Shown here one piece after another: positions 16,938-24,064 of a stretch of 31,463 nucleotides of DNA. A program made the translations under genes and the position numbers. The stretch is taken from positions 1 to 31,463 of IMG/VR virus record IMGVR_UViG_3300008517_000030. One strand, written 5' to 3'. This stretch comes from a virus. The notes below the pieces were generated by a model. That model saw nothing but the letters and a program-made list of their open reading frames with translations. It was not told the origin of the DNA and searched no databases. The stretch's first letter is position 1. Each line of letters starts with the position of its first letter.

Positions 16938-17647
16938 TTCCTAATTCTTTCCTTAGTATTGTAATACTCTCTCAGGCAGTTACCACACCTTTCGCAGGAG
17001 TGAGTACCTCTATATCCGCAAGAGTAGACAAGCGGGTTATTATTATACTGGTCTTCAATCACAAACCTGCCCTCTTCAGTTAGACATAAGTACTCATTAA
17101 GTGTTCTCTTCTTCAGCTTATAGTACTCACTGAAATTTGAGGGTATTTTGGTGGTATAGTAGACCATATAAGTTAGAACAACAGGGACAAGCTTGATTGT
17201 ATAGTAATCTACCACGTTGGAGGTTAGTCTTCTATTCCAAACATTGGTGCGGACTCTAACAAACATAAGGTTATTAGGAAGCACTGTTAGTCTGTGCCAG
17301 TCCTTGTCTGTCATATAGCCAGGATTGACAGTAAGAACGACTGGTCCTGAATACCTATCCAGCATAAAAGGACTTGAAGTGTTGAAGAAGTAGTCCTTGA
17401 ATCTTTGAGCAACTCTTTCTACACACTCTCTGTCGTTGTTACTGTCATTACCGTCATTCATCCTTACCACTCTACCTTCAGCCTCTTCAAGTGACGGAAT
17501 GTTTGGTAGGTTTTCCTCTAGTAGTTCAAGGTAACTCCTGCCAGATTGGAAGAAGCAGTCCTCACATCTAGTTGGACATTCTCCTGATTGGGGAATGCAG
17601 GCTATAATCCCGCTGCCTTTTGTCTTTGGGTTCTCTATATAGCTCAC
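16934..17647 (-). CDS. Radical SAM family protein
   Basis: A 237-residue protein starting at GTG with GGGAGG ten bases upstream. Residues 24-31 are CPTRCEDC, the CX3CX2C pattern that binds the 4Fe-4S cluster in radical SAM enzymes, within IPQSGECPTRCEDCFFQSG. A second Cys group near the C-terminus (C210, C218, C221, C224, in YSCGYRGTHSCERCGNC) could bind another cluster or zinc. I have seen similar short phage proteins labelled radical SAM; the substrate is unknown. The usual GGE motif is not obvious, so alternatives such as a gp88-like Cys protein remain open. Neighbours are RNase H (ATGA overlap) and a MazG-like gene, hinting at nucleotide or nucleic-acid modification. Confidence 0.6.
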   Translation of the reverse strand: MSYIENPKTKGSGIIACIPQSGECPTRCEDCFFQSGRSYLELLEENLPNIPSLEEAEGRVVRMNDGNDSNNDRECVERVAQRFKDYFFNTSSPFMLDRYSGPVVLTVNPGYMTDKDWHRLTVLPNNLMFVRVRTNVWNRRLTSNVVDYYTIKLVPVVLTYMVYYTTKIPSNFSEYYKLKKRTLNEYLCLTEEGRFVIEDQYNNNPLVYSCGYRGTHSCERCGNCLREYYNTKERIRK

Positions 17648-17662
17648 TCCTTGCCTCCCTTC

Positions 17663-18181
17663 TTATCTTTGTGAGTTGTAGTTGTAGCTGTCGTCCTCAC
17701 TTGGATCTGGCGGCTGTTCCTGAGCTCCCTCACCGCCTTGTGTATTCTCTTCTTCCTTAGGTTCCGGTGCTAGCTTTATAGGTCCCGTCTCAGCCTTAGT
17801 CTCCCCTGACTCAGCGTCATCTCTTGCTGTATCTTCCTCCTCCGACGGAGGACTAGAGAGGTCCAACTTACTTTCGTCAGTCTCCGACATTGGCACAGCC
17901 ACAGGGTCTCCGTCGTCTCCATCATCATCCACTATAGTGAAACCGTCTGCTATCAGGGCAGCATAGTTAGCTATATGTGCAGCACTCCTGTGAATCCTAG
18001 TGAGGTCTGTCTCGTCTACAACGTCCCTGAGAACGGCAAGAAGATTTCCCATCTGGTGTTTCATTCCTGCAAAAAGAGCTATAGGCCTCTGTGCAGTGTC
18101 CTCAAGAGGCCCATACTTTTCACGCTTTTCCTCCAGGATTTTTTCCTGAAGTTCTACAAACCATTCTGGTAAGTGTTTCAT
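17663..18181 (-). CDS. MazG-like helical protein with a disordered acidic tail
   Basis: A 172-residue protein with AGAAGGAG before the ATG. Residues 1-80 are helical, with EEKREKYGPLEDTAQRPIAL and later DLTRIHRSAAHIANYAALIADG. The last stretch resembles the metal-binding helix region of MazG-like nucleotide pyrophosphohydrolases or the all-alpha NTP-PPase fold. The complete ExxE...ExxD pattern is not clearly present, so activity is doubtful. Residues about 85-172 are low-complexity, rich in Asp, Glu, Ser and Pro. Placement near polymerase and radical SAM fits nucleotide-pool control, but this is inferred. Confidence 0.5.
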   Translation of the reverse strand: MKHLPEWFVELQEKILEEKREKYGPLEDTAQRPIALFAGMKHQMGNLLAVLRDVVDETDLTRIHRSAAHIANYAALIADGFTIVDDDGDDGDPVAVPMSETDESKLDLSSPPSEEEDTARDDAESGETKAETGPIKLAPEPKEEENTQGGEGAQEQPPDPSEDDSYNYNSQR

Positions 18182-18204
18182 AACTTACTCCTTCTATTGT
18201 TTAG

Positions 18205-18411
18205 TTATTTTAAGGTATAGTTTAATAATAAAGCCCCTTCTATTAGAGCTGTTGCACTCTTTAGACCGTATACTATATGCTTCTCTTCATTTATGTGGAT
18301 TGTCCAGACCTCAGGTCGGGCAGGAACAGCTGTTCTAGATATCCCATCTGTACATTTTACGGGCTCTGCTTTATTGAACTTCACATCAACGGTTATTGTC
18401 AATCTTTTCAT
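18205..18411 (-). CDS. Small beta-rich hypothetical protein
   Basis: I use the ATG at 18411, which has AAAGGAG nine bases upstream, rather than the in-frame ATG at 18456. The upstream start would overlap a separate small membrane ORF. The product is 68 residues: MKRLTITVDVKFNKAEPVKC at the start, then a strand-rich segment (EVWTIHINEEKHIVYGL) and a C-terminal helix. I do not recognise it. It follows a 31-residue membrane ORF by 4 nt. Confidence 0.55.
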   Translation of the reverse strand: MKRLTITVDVKFNKAEPVKCTDGISRTAVPARPEVWTIHINEEKHIVYGLKSATALIEGALLLNYTLK

Positions 18412-18415
18412 TGCA

Positions 18416-18511
18416 TCACTCCTTTCTATCTCTATCCTCCCACCAAAAGAGTACATTAATCCACATTATTAAAACGACTTCAACAATTAGTACTGAAATA
18501 AGTACTTTCAT
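18416..18511 (-). CDS. 31-residue membrane micro-protein
   Basis: Found by reading the gap after polA. ATG at 18509-18511 has AAAGGA seven bases upstream and the frame closes at TGA 18416-18418, four bases before the next start. The protein begins MKVLISVLIVEVVLIMWINV and ends in LFWWEDRDRKE: one hydrophobic helix, then aromatic Trp residues and a charged tail. That is the look of a single-span membrane peptide with its C-terminus in the cytoplasm. Palindrome copy 4 lies 24 nt upstream of the start. Possible roles include superinfection exclusion or lysis control; none is shown. Confidence 0.55.
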   Translation of the reverse strand: MKVLISVLIVEVVLIMWINVLFWWEDRDRKE

Positions 18512-18528
18512 TGTTTATTCCTTTTTTA

Positions 18529-20979
18529 TTAGGTTGTTGCATAATGCAACACTCTATATATTTCCTTTATTTTATGAGCTGTATCTTGGATGTTTTCACT
18601 AACCTCAAACTCTCTCATATTCTTCTTCCCCCATCTTAGTCCCATCTTTGCACCAACAGGAATAGTAAACGTTGTTTGCTTCCAACGTATAGGTTGTTCT
18701 AGGGACCTCTTCAACTTCAATAAACAGTCTGCATGATACTCAAGACCAAGACTAATTGGAATCTGAAATAGCACTTCATCATGTACTTGACATAACAAGT
18801 CCAAGCCATAAAAGTCTTTCTGGTTATAGTACAATGGGTCTAACCCACGACTGTTGATTATGTCAGATACAGTACTCTGTGGATTAAAAGCGACAGCGTC
18901 AGTAACCAAGTCATCCCCCCACCTGTCTAGGAAATAAAACACTCTACCAAGACAATTCACTAGCTTCCTACTCTTTTGCAGGTCTGCCTCAACCCAGTTG
19001 TGATACCTTATGACTCCTGGATAGAACATAAAGTAGGAGTCCTTCAGTGCTTTTCCTACTCTTTCTGGCAGTCCAGAGGTCAACGCAAACTTCTTATATC
19101 CCCATCTATAATTAAATGCGTGATTTGTTTTCTTACCCATCTTTCTTTCTGACCAGTCCTCTTCTCCAAAAGGATAAGAACCCTCTTCATCTGATACCTC
19201 CTCTGGAGGCTTGTTTAGTATCAGACCAGCAGTCTTTCTATGTATATCCTCCTTATTTTCAAAGGCCTCTATCATATTTGGTTCTGGGGATATGTATGCA
19301 ACTATCTTATTCTCCGCCTGCTCTAAGTCCAGGCTATATATTATACAGTCTTCATCTGCCATGAAGAACTGCCGGACGTACTCAGGCTGATTCTGTAAAT
19401 CCATACCTGTATCAAATATAGTTTTACTACTACTAAACCTTCCGTACTTTGAGCCTATAGGATTGAAGTTGCTTCTAATTCTATCATCTTCTTCCAGTTT
19501 GACTTCTAAGTAAGTACCTCTTAACTTCACTTGCTTCCTTATCTTTAGAATAAGGTTAGCCTCTGGCACTCCCCTCCTTGCTAGTCTCTTCATAGCGTTT
19601 ACGTCTGTAGTTATTTTTCCTCTGGTTGTATACGGCTTATATCCTTTCTTTATATAAAAATAGTTCATAAGCTGTTGAGGACTATTAGGGTTTATCTCAA
19701 ACCCACACATACTCCAGAGTTCTTCCTTCAAGACTCCTATCTTTTCCTCTGCTACAGCTGAAGCCCCTCTCAATCCTTCCACATCTATTTTGATTCCTCT
19801 ATTCTGCATATAAACGGCGGGCTCTACCATCCTCACTTGCCTTTTGTAAGTTTCAGTATTACCTAATTCATCAAGGTCTGACATAATCTTTGGGAATGCT
19901 TCGTGAGTAACACAGCAGTCCTTCCCGTTGTAGATGGAGAATGATTCTTCCGTGCCTCCTATCTTATTCCATTTCTTTCCCTCATCTTTGTAATACGGCT
20001 CTCTAGTAAACCAGGATGCTATCCAGTCTAACCCTTTAGGAAGGTCAGGATATAACAATCCTTGAGCAATCATAGTGTCATCTACATTATGTGTTCTAAT
20101 ATTATACTTCCAGAGTAAAAAAGAGCAGTCAAAGACTATATTCTGTCCTCTCTTCACTATTCTCTCATCCTCAAGGAGGACAGCAACAGCCCTCCAGATC
20201 TCCAACTCCTCCTCAGGAAGGAATAAATCATTACCACCCCTTGAGAATGCAATACTAATAGCCTCATCGTCTGCCCAGGCTACACCCATTCTTGTCAGCT
20301 CTTCCCCTAACACTTCAATATCTATTGTTAGAACACTCTTAGTTTTACAGTGTGCTAAACACTCCATAGTTTCTATAAACGTAGAATCTATGAGGATGTG
20401 TCTATTGGGCAGATTGATAGAAGGACTGTTACTCTCTTCCCTAATCCTCTTCAAATCCCTAGTTATAGGATATATGTTGAGGAAGTTTCCTCCTGGCATT
20501 GCTCCTCTTACAGTTTGTCTTTCCCTAACAGAACCCGGATGGAGAATAGGAATGGTCTTTCTACCATCTAATCCTTCAAGGATAGACCCTCTCAGTTTAG
20601 TTATCTCTGCTCTTCCAGTTAGAGCAAAGCAAGCTAGCTTCCCCACAGGTACTATTACATTGGCTTCCATCTCCTTAAGTTCTGCCTTTAAACTGTTCTC
20701 ATACTCAACATACTTGGCAGTCCTTGGGTAGCCCTTTCTGCCAAAGTCGATGAAACTAGTGTAACTGTTGTGGGGAAGTAGCTCTTTAATAACGTTGGTT
20801 ATATAACAGTGCTGACGTACTATCCCAGCACTCCTCAACCTTGAGTCAAACTCCTGACCTACGGGACCTACGAAAGGTCTGCCTAGCCTCACCTCCTCCT
20901 TTCCAGGAGCCTCACCTACAAAGCAGATTTTACACTGCTTAGGTCCTTCACCTTTTACTATTGTTATCTTAGAGTTCAT
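18529..20979 (-). CDS. polA: Uracil-DNA-glycosylase-like domain fused to family A DNA polymerase
   Basis: An 816-residue fusion. Residues 16-180 resemble a family 4/5 uracil-DNA glycosylase, with GEAPGKEE at 22-29, GRPFVGPVG at 33-41 and HPG at 148-150. Residues 215-375 are a 3'-5' exonuclease with motifs D220-x-E222, D284 (QNIVFDCSFL) and Y350-x3-D354. The polymerase follows: KYGRFSSS at 511-518, motif A around D551 (SLDLEQAENKIVAY), motif B around R612 to Y624 (RKMGKKTNHAFNY) and motif C HDE at 733-735. Motif B lacks the standard NFG; a His may occupy the Phe762-equivalent place, depending on alignment. The start has no Shine-Dalgarno sequence and overlaps a 38-residue ORF by 11 nt, implying coupling. 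The last codons overlap palindrome copy 4. A 218-codon antisense frame is a shadow. Confidence 0.9.
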   Translation of the reverse strand: MNSKITIVKGEGPKQCKICFVGEAPGKEEVRLGRPFVGPVGQEFDSRLRSAGIVRQHCYITNVIKELLPHNSYTSFIDFGRKGYPRTAKYVEYENSLKAELKEMEANVIVPVGKLACFALTGRAEITKLRGSILEGLDGRKTIPILHPGSVRERQTVRGAMPGGNFLNIYPITRDLKRIREESNSPSINLPNRHILIDSTFIETMECLAHCKTKSVLTIDIEVLGEELTRMGVAWADDEAISIAFSRGGNDLFLPEEELEIWRAVAVLLEDERIVKRGQNIVFDCSFLLWKYNIRTHNVDDTMIAQGLLYPDLPKGLDWIASWFTREPYYKDEGKKWNKIGGTEESFSIYNGKDCCVTHEAFPKIMSDLDELGNTETYKRQVRMVEPAVYMQNRGIKIDVEGLRGASAVAEEKIGVLKEELWSMCGFEINPNSPQQLMNYFYIKKGYKPYTTRGKITTDVNAMKRLARRGVPEANLILKIRKQVKLRGTYLEVKLEEDDRIRSNFNPIGSKYGRFSSSKTIFDTGMDLQNQPEYVRQFFMADEDCIIYSLDLEQAENKIVAYISPEPNMIEAFENKEDIHRKTAGLILNKPPEEVSDEEGSYPFGEEDWSERKMGKKTNHAFNYRWGYKKFALTSGLPERVGKALKDSYFMFYPGVIRYHNWVEADLQKSRKLVNCLGRVFYFLDRWGDDLVTDAVAFNPQSTVSDIINSRGLDPLYYNQKDFYGLDLLCQVHDEVLFQIPISLGLEYHADCLLKLKRSLEQPIRWKQTTFTIPVGAKMGLRWGKKNMREFEVSENIQDTAHKIKEIYRVLHYATT
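18535..18551. repeat. Palindromic element copy 4
   Basis: TGTTGCATAATGCAACA, perfect. It overlaps the last codons of polA, where the - strand encodes RVLHYATT, and ends 24 nt before the start of the 31-residue membrane ORF. The right flank on the + strand is CTCTATATAT. Confidence 0.85.
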
Positions 20980-21085
20980 CTGTTATAACTAACTTATGCT
21001 TGTAGATAAGTCTTCTAACATCACTAATGAAGACCTTTTGATAAGTCTTATAATGCTTAACTACTTCACGTTCGAATGCCGTCAT
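20969..21085 (-). CDS. 38-residue ORF translationally coupled to polA
   Basis: ATG at 21083-21085 is preceded by GTGAGGAGG, one of the strongest ribosome sites in the arm, and overlaps the stop of the upstream membrane gene (TAATG). The protein starts MTAFEREVVKHYKTYQKVFI and ends KHKLVITDEL; it is basic and probably helical. The frame stops 11 nt inside polA, whose own start lacks a ribosome site. It could be a leader that delivers ribosomes to polA, or a small functional protein. The frame is clear; the role is inferred. Confidence 0.55.
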   Translation of the reverse strand: MTAFEREVVKHYKTYQKVFISDVRRLIYKHKLVITDEL

Positions 21086-21237
21086 TATAACCTCCTCACT
21101 TTCTCTTCGTGCTCTACCGCACTATGTATAGCAGAGCTCTTATACTCGTGTGTCTCTGGTTTACATTTCCTGATTGTAGCTATTATGACTACGGCACAGG
21201 ATACTACCATACTTCCTAGTATTATGTAGCTCCACAT
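21085..21237 (-). CDS. 50-residue single-span membrane protein
   Basis: I use the ATG at 21237, just after the TAA of the ParB-methyltransferase gene, with TAGGAG eleven bases upstream. A longer in-frame start at 21291 would overlap that gene by 53 nt. The protein opens with MWSYIILGSMVVSCAVVIIA, a single transmembrane helix, followed by a basic and then polar tail (RKCKPETHEYKSSA). A membrane protein between the methyltransferase and polymerase genes is unexpected. No family is recognised. Confidence 0.6.
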   Translation of the reverse strand: MWSYIILGSMVVSCAVVIIATIRKCKPETHEYKSSAIHSAVEHEEKVRRL

Positions 21238-21238
21238 A

Positions 21239-22564
21239 TTACTTATAACTCCTATATTTTCCAGGTTCTGATTCGTGAACCTCAATAGCAAAACTGTTTT
21301 TATTATCTTCTGACAAGTCCCAACCAGTGCCTGACAGACCTAAATTAGCACCTGCCAGTAAAGTATTACCACTACCCAGAAACGGCACTAGTATCTTATC
21401 TCCAGGCTCGCAGACCAGGCTCAAAATGTCTTGCATTAATTCTACAGGTTTTTCAGTTGGATGTCTTTTTTGTAGTGGCGGTATAGGATTATATCTAAAG
21501 TCATTAGACCTTCCCTGACGGACTAGCTCACTTCTATCTCTTCTTGCTAGAAAGAACGACTCGTAACTACTGCCTAGGTAGAGCTTAGGACTGTTGGTTT
21601 GTCCTGTTCCCTTTGTCCAGATGCAAGGGACAGCCAAATACCGAAACTTGTTAGTAGCAAGTAGCACATTTACGGTATGAAACCAAGGGTCTGGAGCGAA
21701 CCAGACAGTTATCCAACCGTCATCTCCTATGACTCTAGCACACTGAGGTATCATAAAGTCCATCAACTCTTTGTACTCTTTTGCATCTACCTCATTGTAT
21801 TCCTCCATACTAGTTCTAGGCCCATCTAACTTTTTCCACTTATCTAATGTTATGCCAAAGGGCGGGTCAAGGTCTATATACTTTACTGACTTGTCTGGAA
21901 GGTCAGCAATCTGTCTGGCATCTCCTACTATGTAAGAGTCTGCTAAATTCTTCCTCAGGATGTCTATAGCTGTGCCGCCTCTAACTTCCTCAATAACTCT
22001 CATCTTTTCTTTTCTGATGTGAGTCTTTCCAATAGTCTTTAGTACCTTTCTTGCATCCTCTTTAGTTTTCAGGTTGGCAAGTTCAGGCATGGTTTCTATT
22101 AACTCAGCTAACTGCAAGTCCCTACTCAAAGTGGATTTATGCTCTCCTAACATAGATGCCGTATCAGCATCACTATGTCCTATTAGTCCTATCTTCTCTC
22201 CATGAATATCCTTTAATAGTACGTTTATTTCCTTCTTCATTTTCAATTCTTCCGCCCAAGACAAGTCCTTTCTACAAAGGTTCTCAGCCAGCTCTATAGA
22301 CTTCATCTCCTGTTCACTTAGTCCTTCATCATAAACTCTGACTGGTACTTCTGTATGACCTAGCCTAACACAGGCAGTCAAACGACGGTCTCCTGCTAAA
22401 AGACGGTAAGGATGAGTACAACCAGCTGGCAGCTCCGCCACAGCCAGAGGTTGTATTAGACCGTGCTCTTCTATATCCTTCATTAGAACTAGCATTTCAC
22501 CGTAGTCAACTCTACTCCTGTTACTTCGGTCTATAGATTTAATCTCAACTGTTTTTAACTTCAT
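21239..22564 (-). CDS. ParB-like domain fused to an adenine/cytosine-N DNA methyltransferase
   Basis: A 441-residue two-domain protein. Residues 1-110 are ParB/Srx-like: HGLIQPLAV and YRLLAGDRRLTACVRLGH (AGDRR at 57-61), then ELAENLCRKDLSW. A helical, possibly DNA-binding region (about 110-205) contains IGLIGHSDADTASMLGEH, which looks like a helix-turn-helix. Residues 210-441 are a methyltransferase with DPPFG at 233-237, HPTEKP at 368-373 and VPFLGSGNTLLAGA around 393-406. The order DPPF before FLGSG marks the beta-type permutation of N6-adenine or N4-cytosine enzymes. It may methylate phage DNA at sites chosen by the N-terminal part, as protection or regulation. The start has only a weak AGAAAG site. 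Confidence 0.88.
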   Translation of the reverse strand: MKLKTVEIKSIDRSNRSRVDYGEMLVLMKDIEEHGLIQPLAVAELPAGCTHPYRLLAGDRRLTACVRLGHTEVPVRVYDEGLSEQEMKSIELAENLCRKDLSWAEELKMKKEINVLLKDIHGEKIGLIGHSDADTASMLGEHKSTLSRDLQLAELIETMPELANLKTKEDARKVLKTIGKTHIRKEKMRVIEEVRGGTAIDILRKNLADSYIVGDARQIADLPDKSVKYIDLDPPFGITLDKWKKLDGPRTSMEEYNEVDAKEYKELMDFMIPQCARVIGDDGWITVWFAPDPWFHTVNVLLATNKFRYLAVPCIWTKGTGQTNSPKLYLGSSYESFFLARRDRSELVRQGRSNDFRYNPIPPLQKRHPTEKPVELMQDILSLVCEPGDKILVPFLGSGNTLLAGANLGLSGTGWDLSEDNKNSFAIEVHESEPGKYRSYK

Positions 22565-22597
22565 TCATTTTATTCTTTCTATTATTAATCCTCTTGT

Positions 22598-22954
22598 TTA
22601 GAATGGCAAATCCTCGTCCCTGATTTTAGGGGCATCTTTTAGTTTCCACTTACGTTCTGGATCCGGGACAAAGCAGATTGAAGTACTATTCTCAGCTAGG
22701 ACAAGCCAGCCGCCAGGCATTGTCAATCGAAGAAGGCTAAGATTTACCCTTTCCGTCTCTCTTGAATATATAAGACTGGCTTTGTCTTGCTCTCTTTCCT
22801 TCACATCATCGACTGCCTTCCCAAAAGTTGCTACCATCAACTCAAGCTTAGTAGATTGTGTTTCCTGAAGTAAGGATAGAGTGTCACCTATGCTCTCGAG
22901 TTCCTCAAAGATTAAGTCCAAGGTCTTGTTTATGTCTTTCATGCTTTGAATCAT
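22598..22954 (-). CDS. Coiled-coil hypothetical protein
   Basis: A 118-residue protein with GGGGAG eight bases before ATG. Residues 1-65 are helical with heptad-like Leu spacing (IQSMKDINKTLDLIFEELES, then LSLLQETQSTKLELM). A beta segment (GGWLVLAENSTSICFVPDPE) and an acidic tail ending DEDLPF follow. The short C-terminal DDLPF-type tail resembles acidic tails of single-strand DNA-binding proteins. I see no OB-fold pattern, so I do not assign that function. The neighbours are replication genes. Confidence 0.5.
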   Translation of the reverse strand: MIQSMKDINKTLDLIFEELESIGDTLSLLQETQSTKLELMVATFGKAVDDVKEREQDKASLIYSRETERVNLSLLRLTMPGGWLVLAENSTSICFVPDPERKWKLKDAPKIRDEDLPF

Positions 22955-22969
22955 AACTATTCTCCCCTG

Positions 22970-23041
22970 TTAAATTTTCTTGCAACTGGTATTGAAGTAA
23001 GGCTCAAAGCTACCTACAATAAACCGCTTATGTTTCTTCAC
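22970..23041 (-). CDS. Possible 23-residue micro-ORF
   Basis: GTG at 23041 overlaps the TGA of the upstream gene (GTGA) and the frame ends in TAA just before the ribosome site of the next gene, filling the 83-nt gap. The peptide begins MKKHKRFIVGSFEPYF, with a basic start. The fit to the gap is suggestive, but a frame this short can occur by chance. Confidence 0.25.
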   Translation of the reverse strand: MKKHKRFIVGSFEPYFNTSCKKI

Positions 23042-23256
23042 TCTATTTGAACTCCTAAACTATCCAGTAGTTCTTTGGCCTGCTCTGGAGACATATTACC
23101 AATTAGTTTATCCATTTTATCTGATTGCTTCTTAGCACTTTTCCTAACCGCTCTAGGCTTTACTATCCTTCTTCTCCTTCTCACTTCCATTATCAGGGTC
23201 ATTGCCTCCTGCTGGCTGAGTTCCAGCAGACCTACTTTCAGGTTTGTTATGTCCAT
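23038..23256 (-). CDS. Small helical basic protein overlapping its neighbour
   Basis: A 72-residue protein with AGAGGAG eight bases before ATG. It opens MDITNLKVGLLELSQQEAMT, has a strongly basic centre (EVRRRRRIVKPRAVRKSAKK) and a C-terminal helix (NMSPEQAKELLDSLGVQIE). Small basic proteins of this shape are common in phage replication arms; I cannot name one. Its first 104 nt overlap the tail of the upstream gene in a different frame. Confidence 0.6.
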   Translation of the reverse strand: MDITNLKVGLLELSQQEAMTLIMEVRRRRRIVKPRAVRKSAKKQSDKMDKLIGNMSPEQAKELLDSLGVQIE

Positions 23257-23518
23257 TGCTTTTCTCCTCTTTTGTCTGTCCTAGTTGCAAGAGGTTAGTA
23301 ACCTCCCAAGGGAGCTTTACAAAATCTCCTGCCTTTATAGCTCTACTTAGTATTGCTCCGAGAACGAATGAGCCATGCTCTTCCACCAGCTCGATTAAAT
23401 CATCTACAATACAGCCAAACACCTCCTTTTTAGTTCCATACGGAAGAAGTTTTTCAAGCTTTTTAAACTGCTCTTCTGTTATCTCGACGTTTAGTCGACG
23501 GGGTGATATGTAAGTCAT
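23153..23518 (-). CDS. Hypothetical protein with low-complexity tail
   Basis: A 121-residue protein with TTGGAGAGG before ATG. Residues 1-75 look folded (RRLNVEITEEQFKKLEKLLP, then a helix through FGCIVDDLIELVEEHGSF), a helix-rich domain possibly involved in DNA or RNA contacts. Residues 76-121 are polar and disordered-looking (GHNKPESRSAGTQPAGG). That tail is exactly the part that shares DNA with the start of the next gene, so its composition may be dictated by the overlap. A long hairpin (23542-23602) lies just upstream. Confidence 0.55.
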   Translation of the reverse strand: MTYISPRRLNVEITEEQFKKLEKLLPYGTKKEVFGCIVDDLIELVEEHGSFVLGAILSRAIKAGDFVKLPWEVTNLLQLGQTKEEKSNGHNKPESRSAGTQPAGGNDPDNGSEKEKKDSKA

Positions 23519-23541
23519 TATTTCCTCTCCAATTTAATGAT

Positions 23542-23602
23542 AGCAGAAGAGGAGAGAGGTAATCAACTTCGGTATAATTAATATTACCTCTCTCATTCTG
23601 CT
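23542..23602 (-). ncRNA. Long intergenic hairpin
   Basis: AGCAGAA (23542-23548) pairs with TTCTGCT (23596-23602), and GAGAGAGGTAAT (23552-23563) pairs with ATTACCTCTCTC (23583-23594). Only a GAG/A bulge breaks the 19-bp helix; the loop is 19 nt. It fills the gap between the ssDNA-binding-like gene and the next gene on the - strand. No U-tract follows, so intrinsic termination is unlikely. RNA processing, such as RNase III cleavage, or transcript stabilisation are options. The strand is assigned from the gene direction. Confidence 0.6.
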
Positions 23603-23615
23603 CAGTGTAACAGTA

Positions 23616-23999
23616 CTATAACCACTTTTTAACTCTGTTCTGCATACCAAAGTCAGGGTCGTCAGACTCAGACAGGATACACTTTGCAGTTAAGCCTTCC
23701 ATATCTTCTGTCTCAACGGGAGGTTCAATGCCGAAGGCTGCATAAAAATCAGCCAAGTCGCACTTCCTGATGTTCACTCGCTTTGGAGTGTCATTAGGTC
23801 CAGGAAACATTTCTATGTGGTTAATGTCCTTTGAGTAAGGCTCGTCCACAACTTCAAGAGTTGCCTGAAGGAACTTTCCTCCAGTCTTCTCGCTGTCCTT
23901 GATTTTAGGAACACCGATGATTTTTACCTCTGCTTCTGTCATATCTGGTAATGTTGTTATCTCATGTCGGTCAGATATGTCGACGTCAATTAGTGCCAT
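23616..23999 (-). CDS. Probable ssDNA-binding protein (DUF669-like)
   Basis: A 127-residue protein with AAAGGAG before ATG. The pattern is beta strands separated by turns (EAEVKIIGVPKIKDSEKTGG, FLQATLEVVDEP), then KRVNIRKCDLADFYAAFGIE and a final strand EGLTAKCILSESDD. This is the style of phage OB-fold single-strand binding proteins of the DUF669 sort, which are encoded close to Sak4-like ATPases. Here a Sak4-like gene lies two genes upstream, supporting the call. Palindrome copy 5 lies 31 nt upstream of the start, so the gene could be separately regulated. Confidence 0.5.
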   Translation of the reverse strand: MALIDVDISDRHEITTLPDMTEAEVKIIGVPKIKDSEKTGGKFLQATLEVVDEPYSKDINHIEMFPGPNDTPKRVNIRKCDLADFYAAFGIEPPVETEDMEGLTAKCILSESDDPDFGMQNRVKKWL

Positions 24000-24030
24000 G
24001 ACAATTCTCCTTTCTTGTTTTTGTTAAGAG

Positions 24031-24047
24031 TGTTGCATAATTCAACA
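24031..24047. repeat. Palindromic element copy 5
   Basis: TGTTGCATAATTCAACA, flanked symmetrically by AGAG and CTCT. The whole 25-bp site is a dyad with a single mismatch. It lies 31 nt upstream of the ssDNA-binding-like gene. Confidence 0.85.
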
Positions 24048-24064
24048 CTCTATATTATAACTCA

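Noticed and set aside
20075-20731. 218-codon open frame on the + strand
   Set aside because: Lies antisense within polA, whose motifs confirm the other strand; hydrophobic content reflects the complement.
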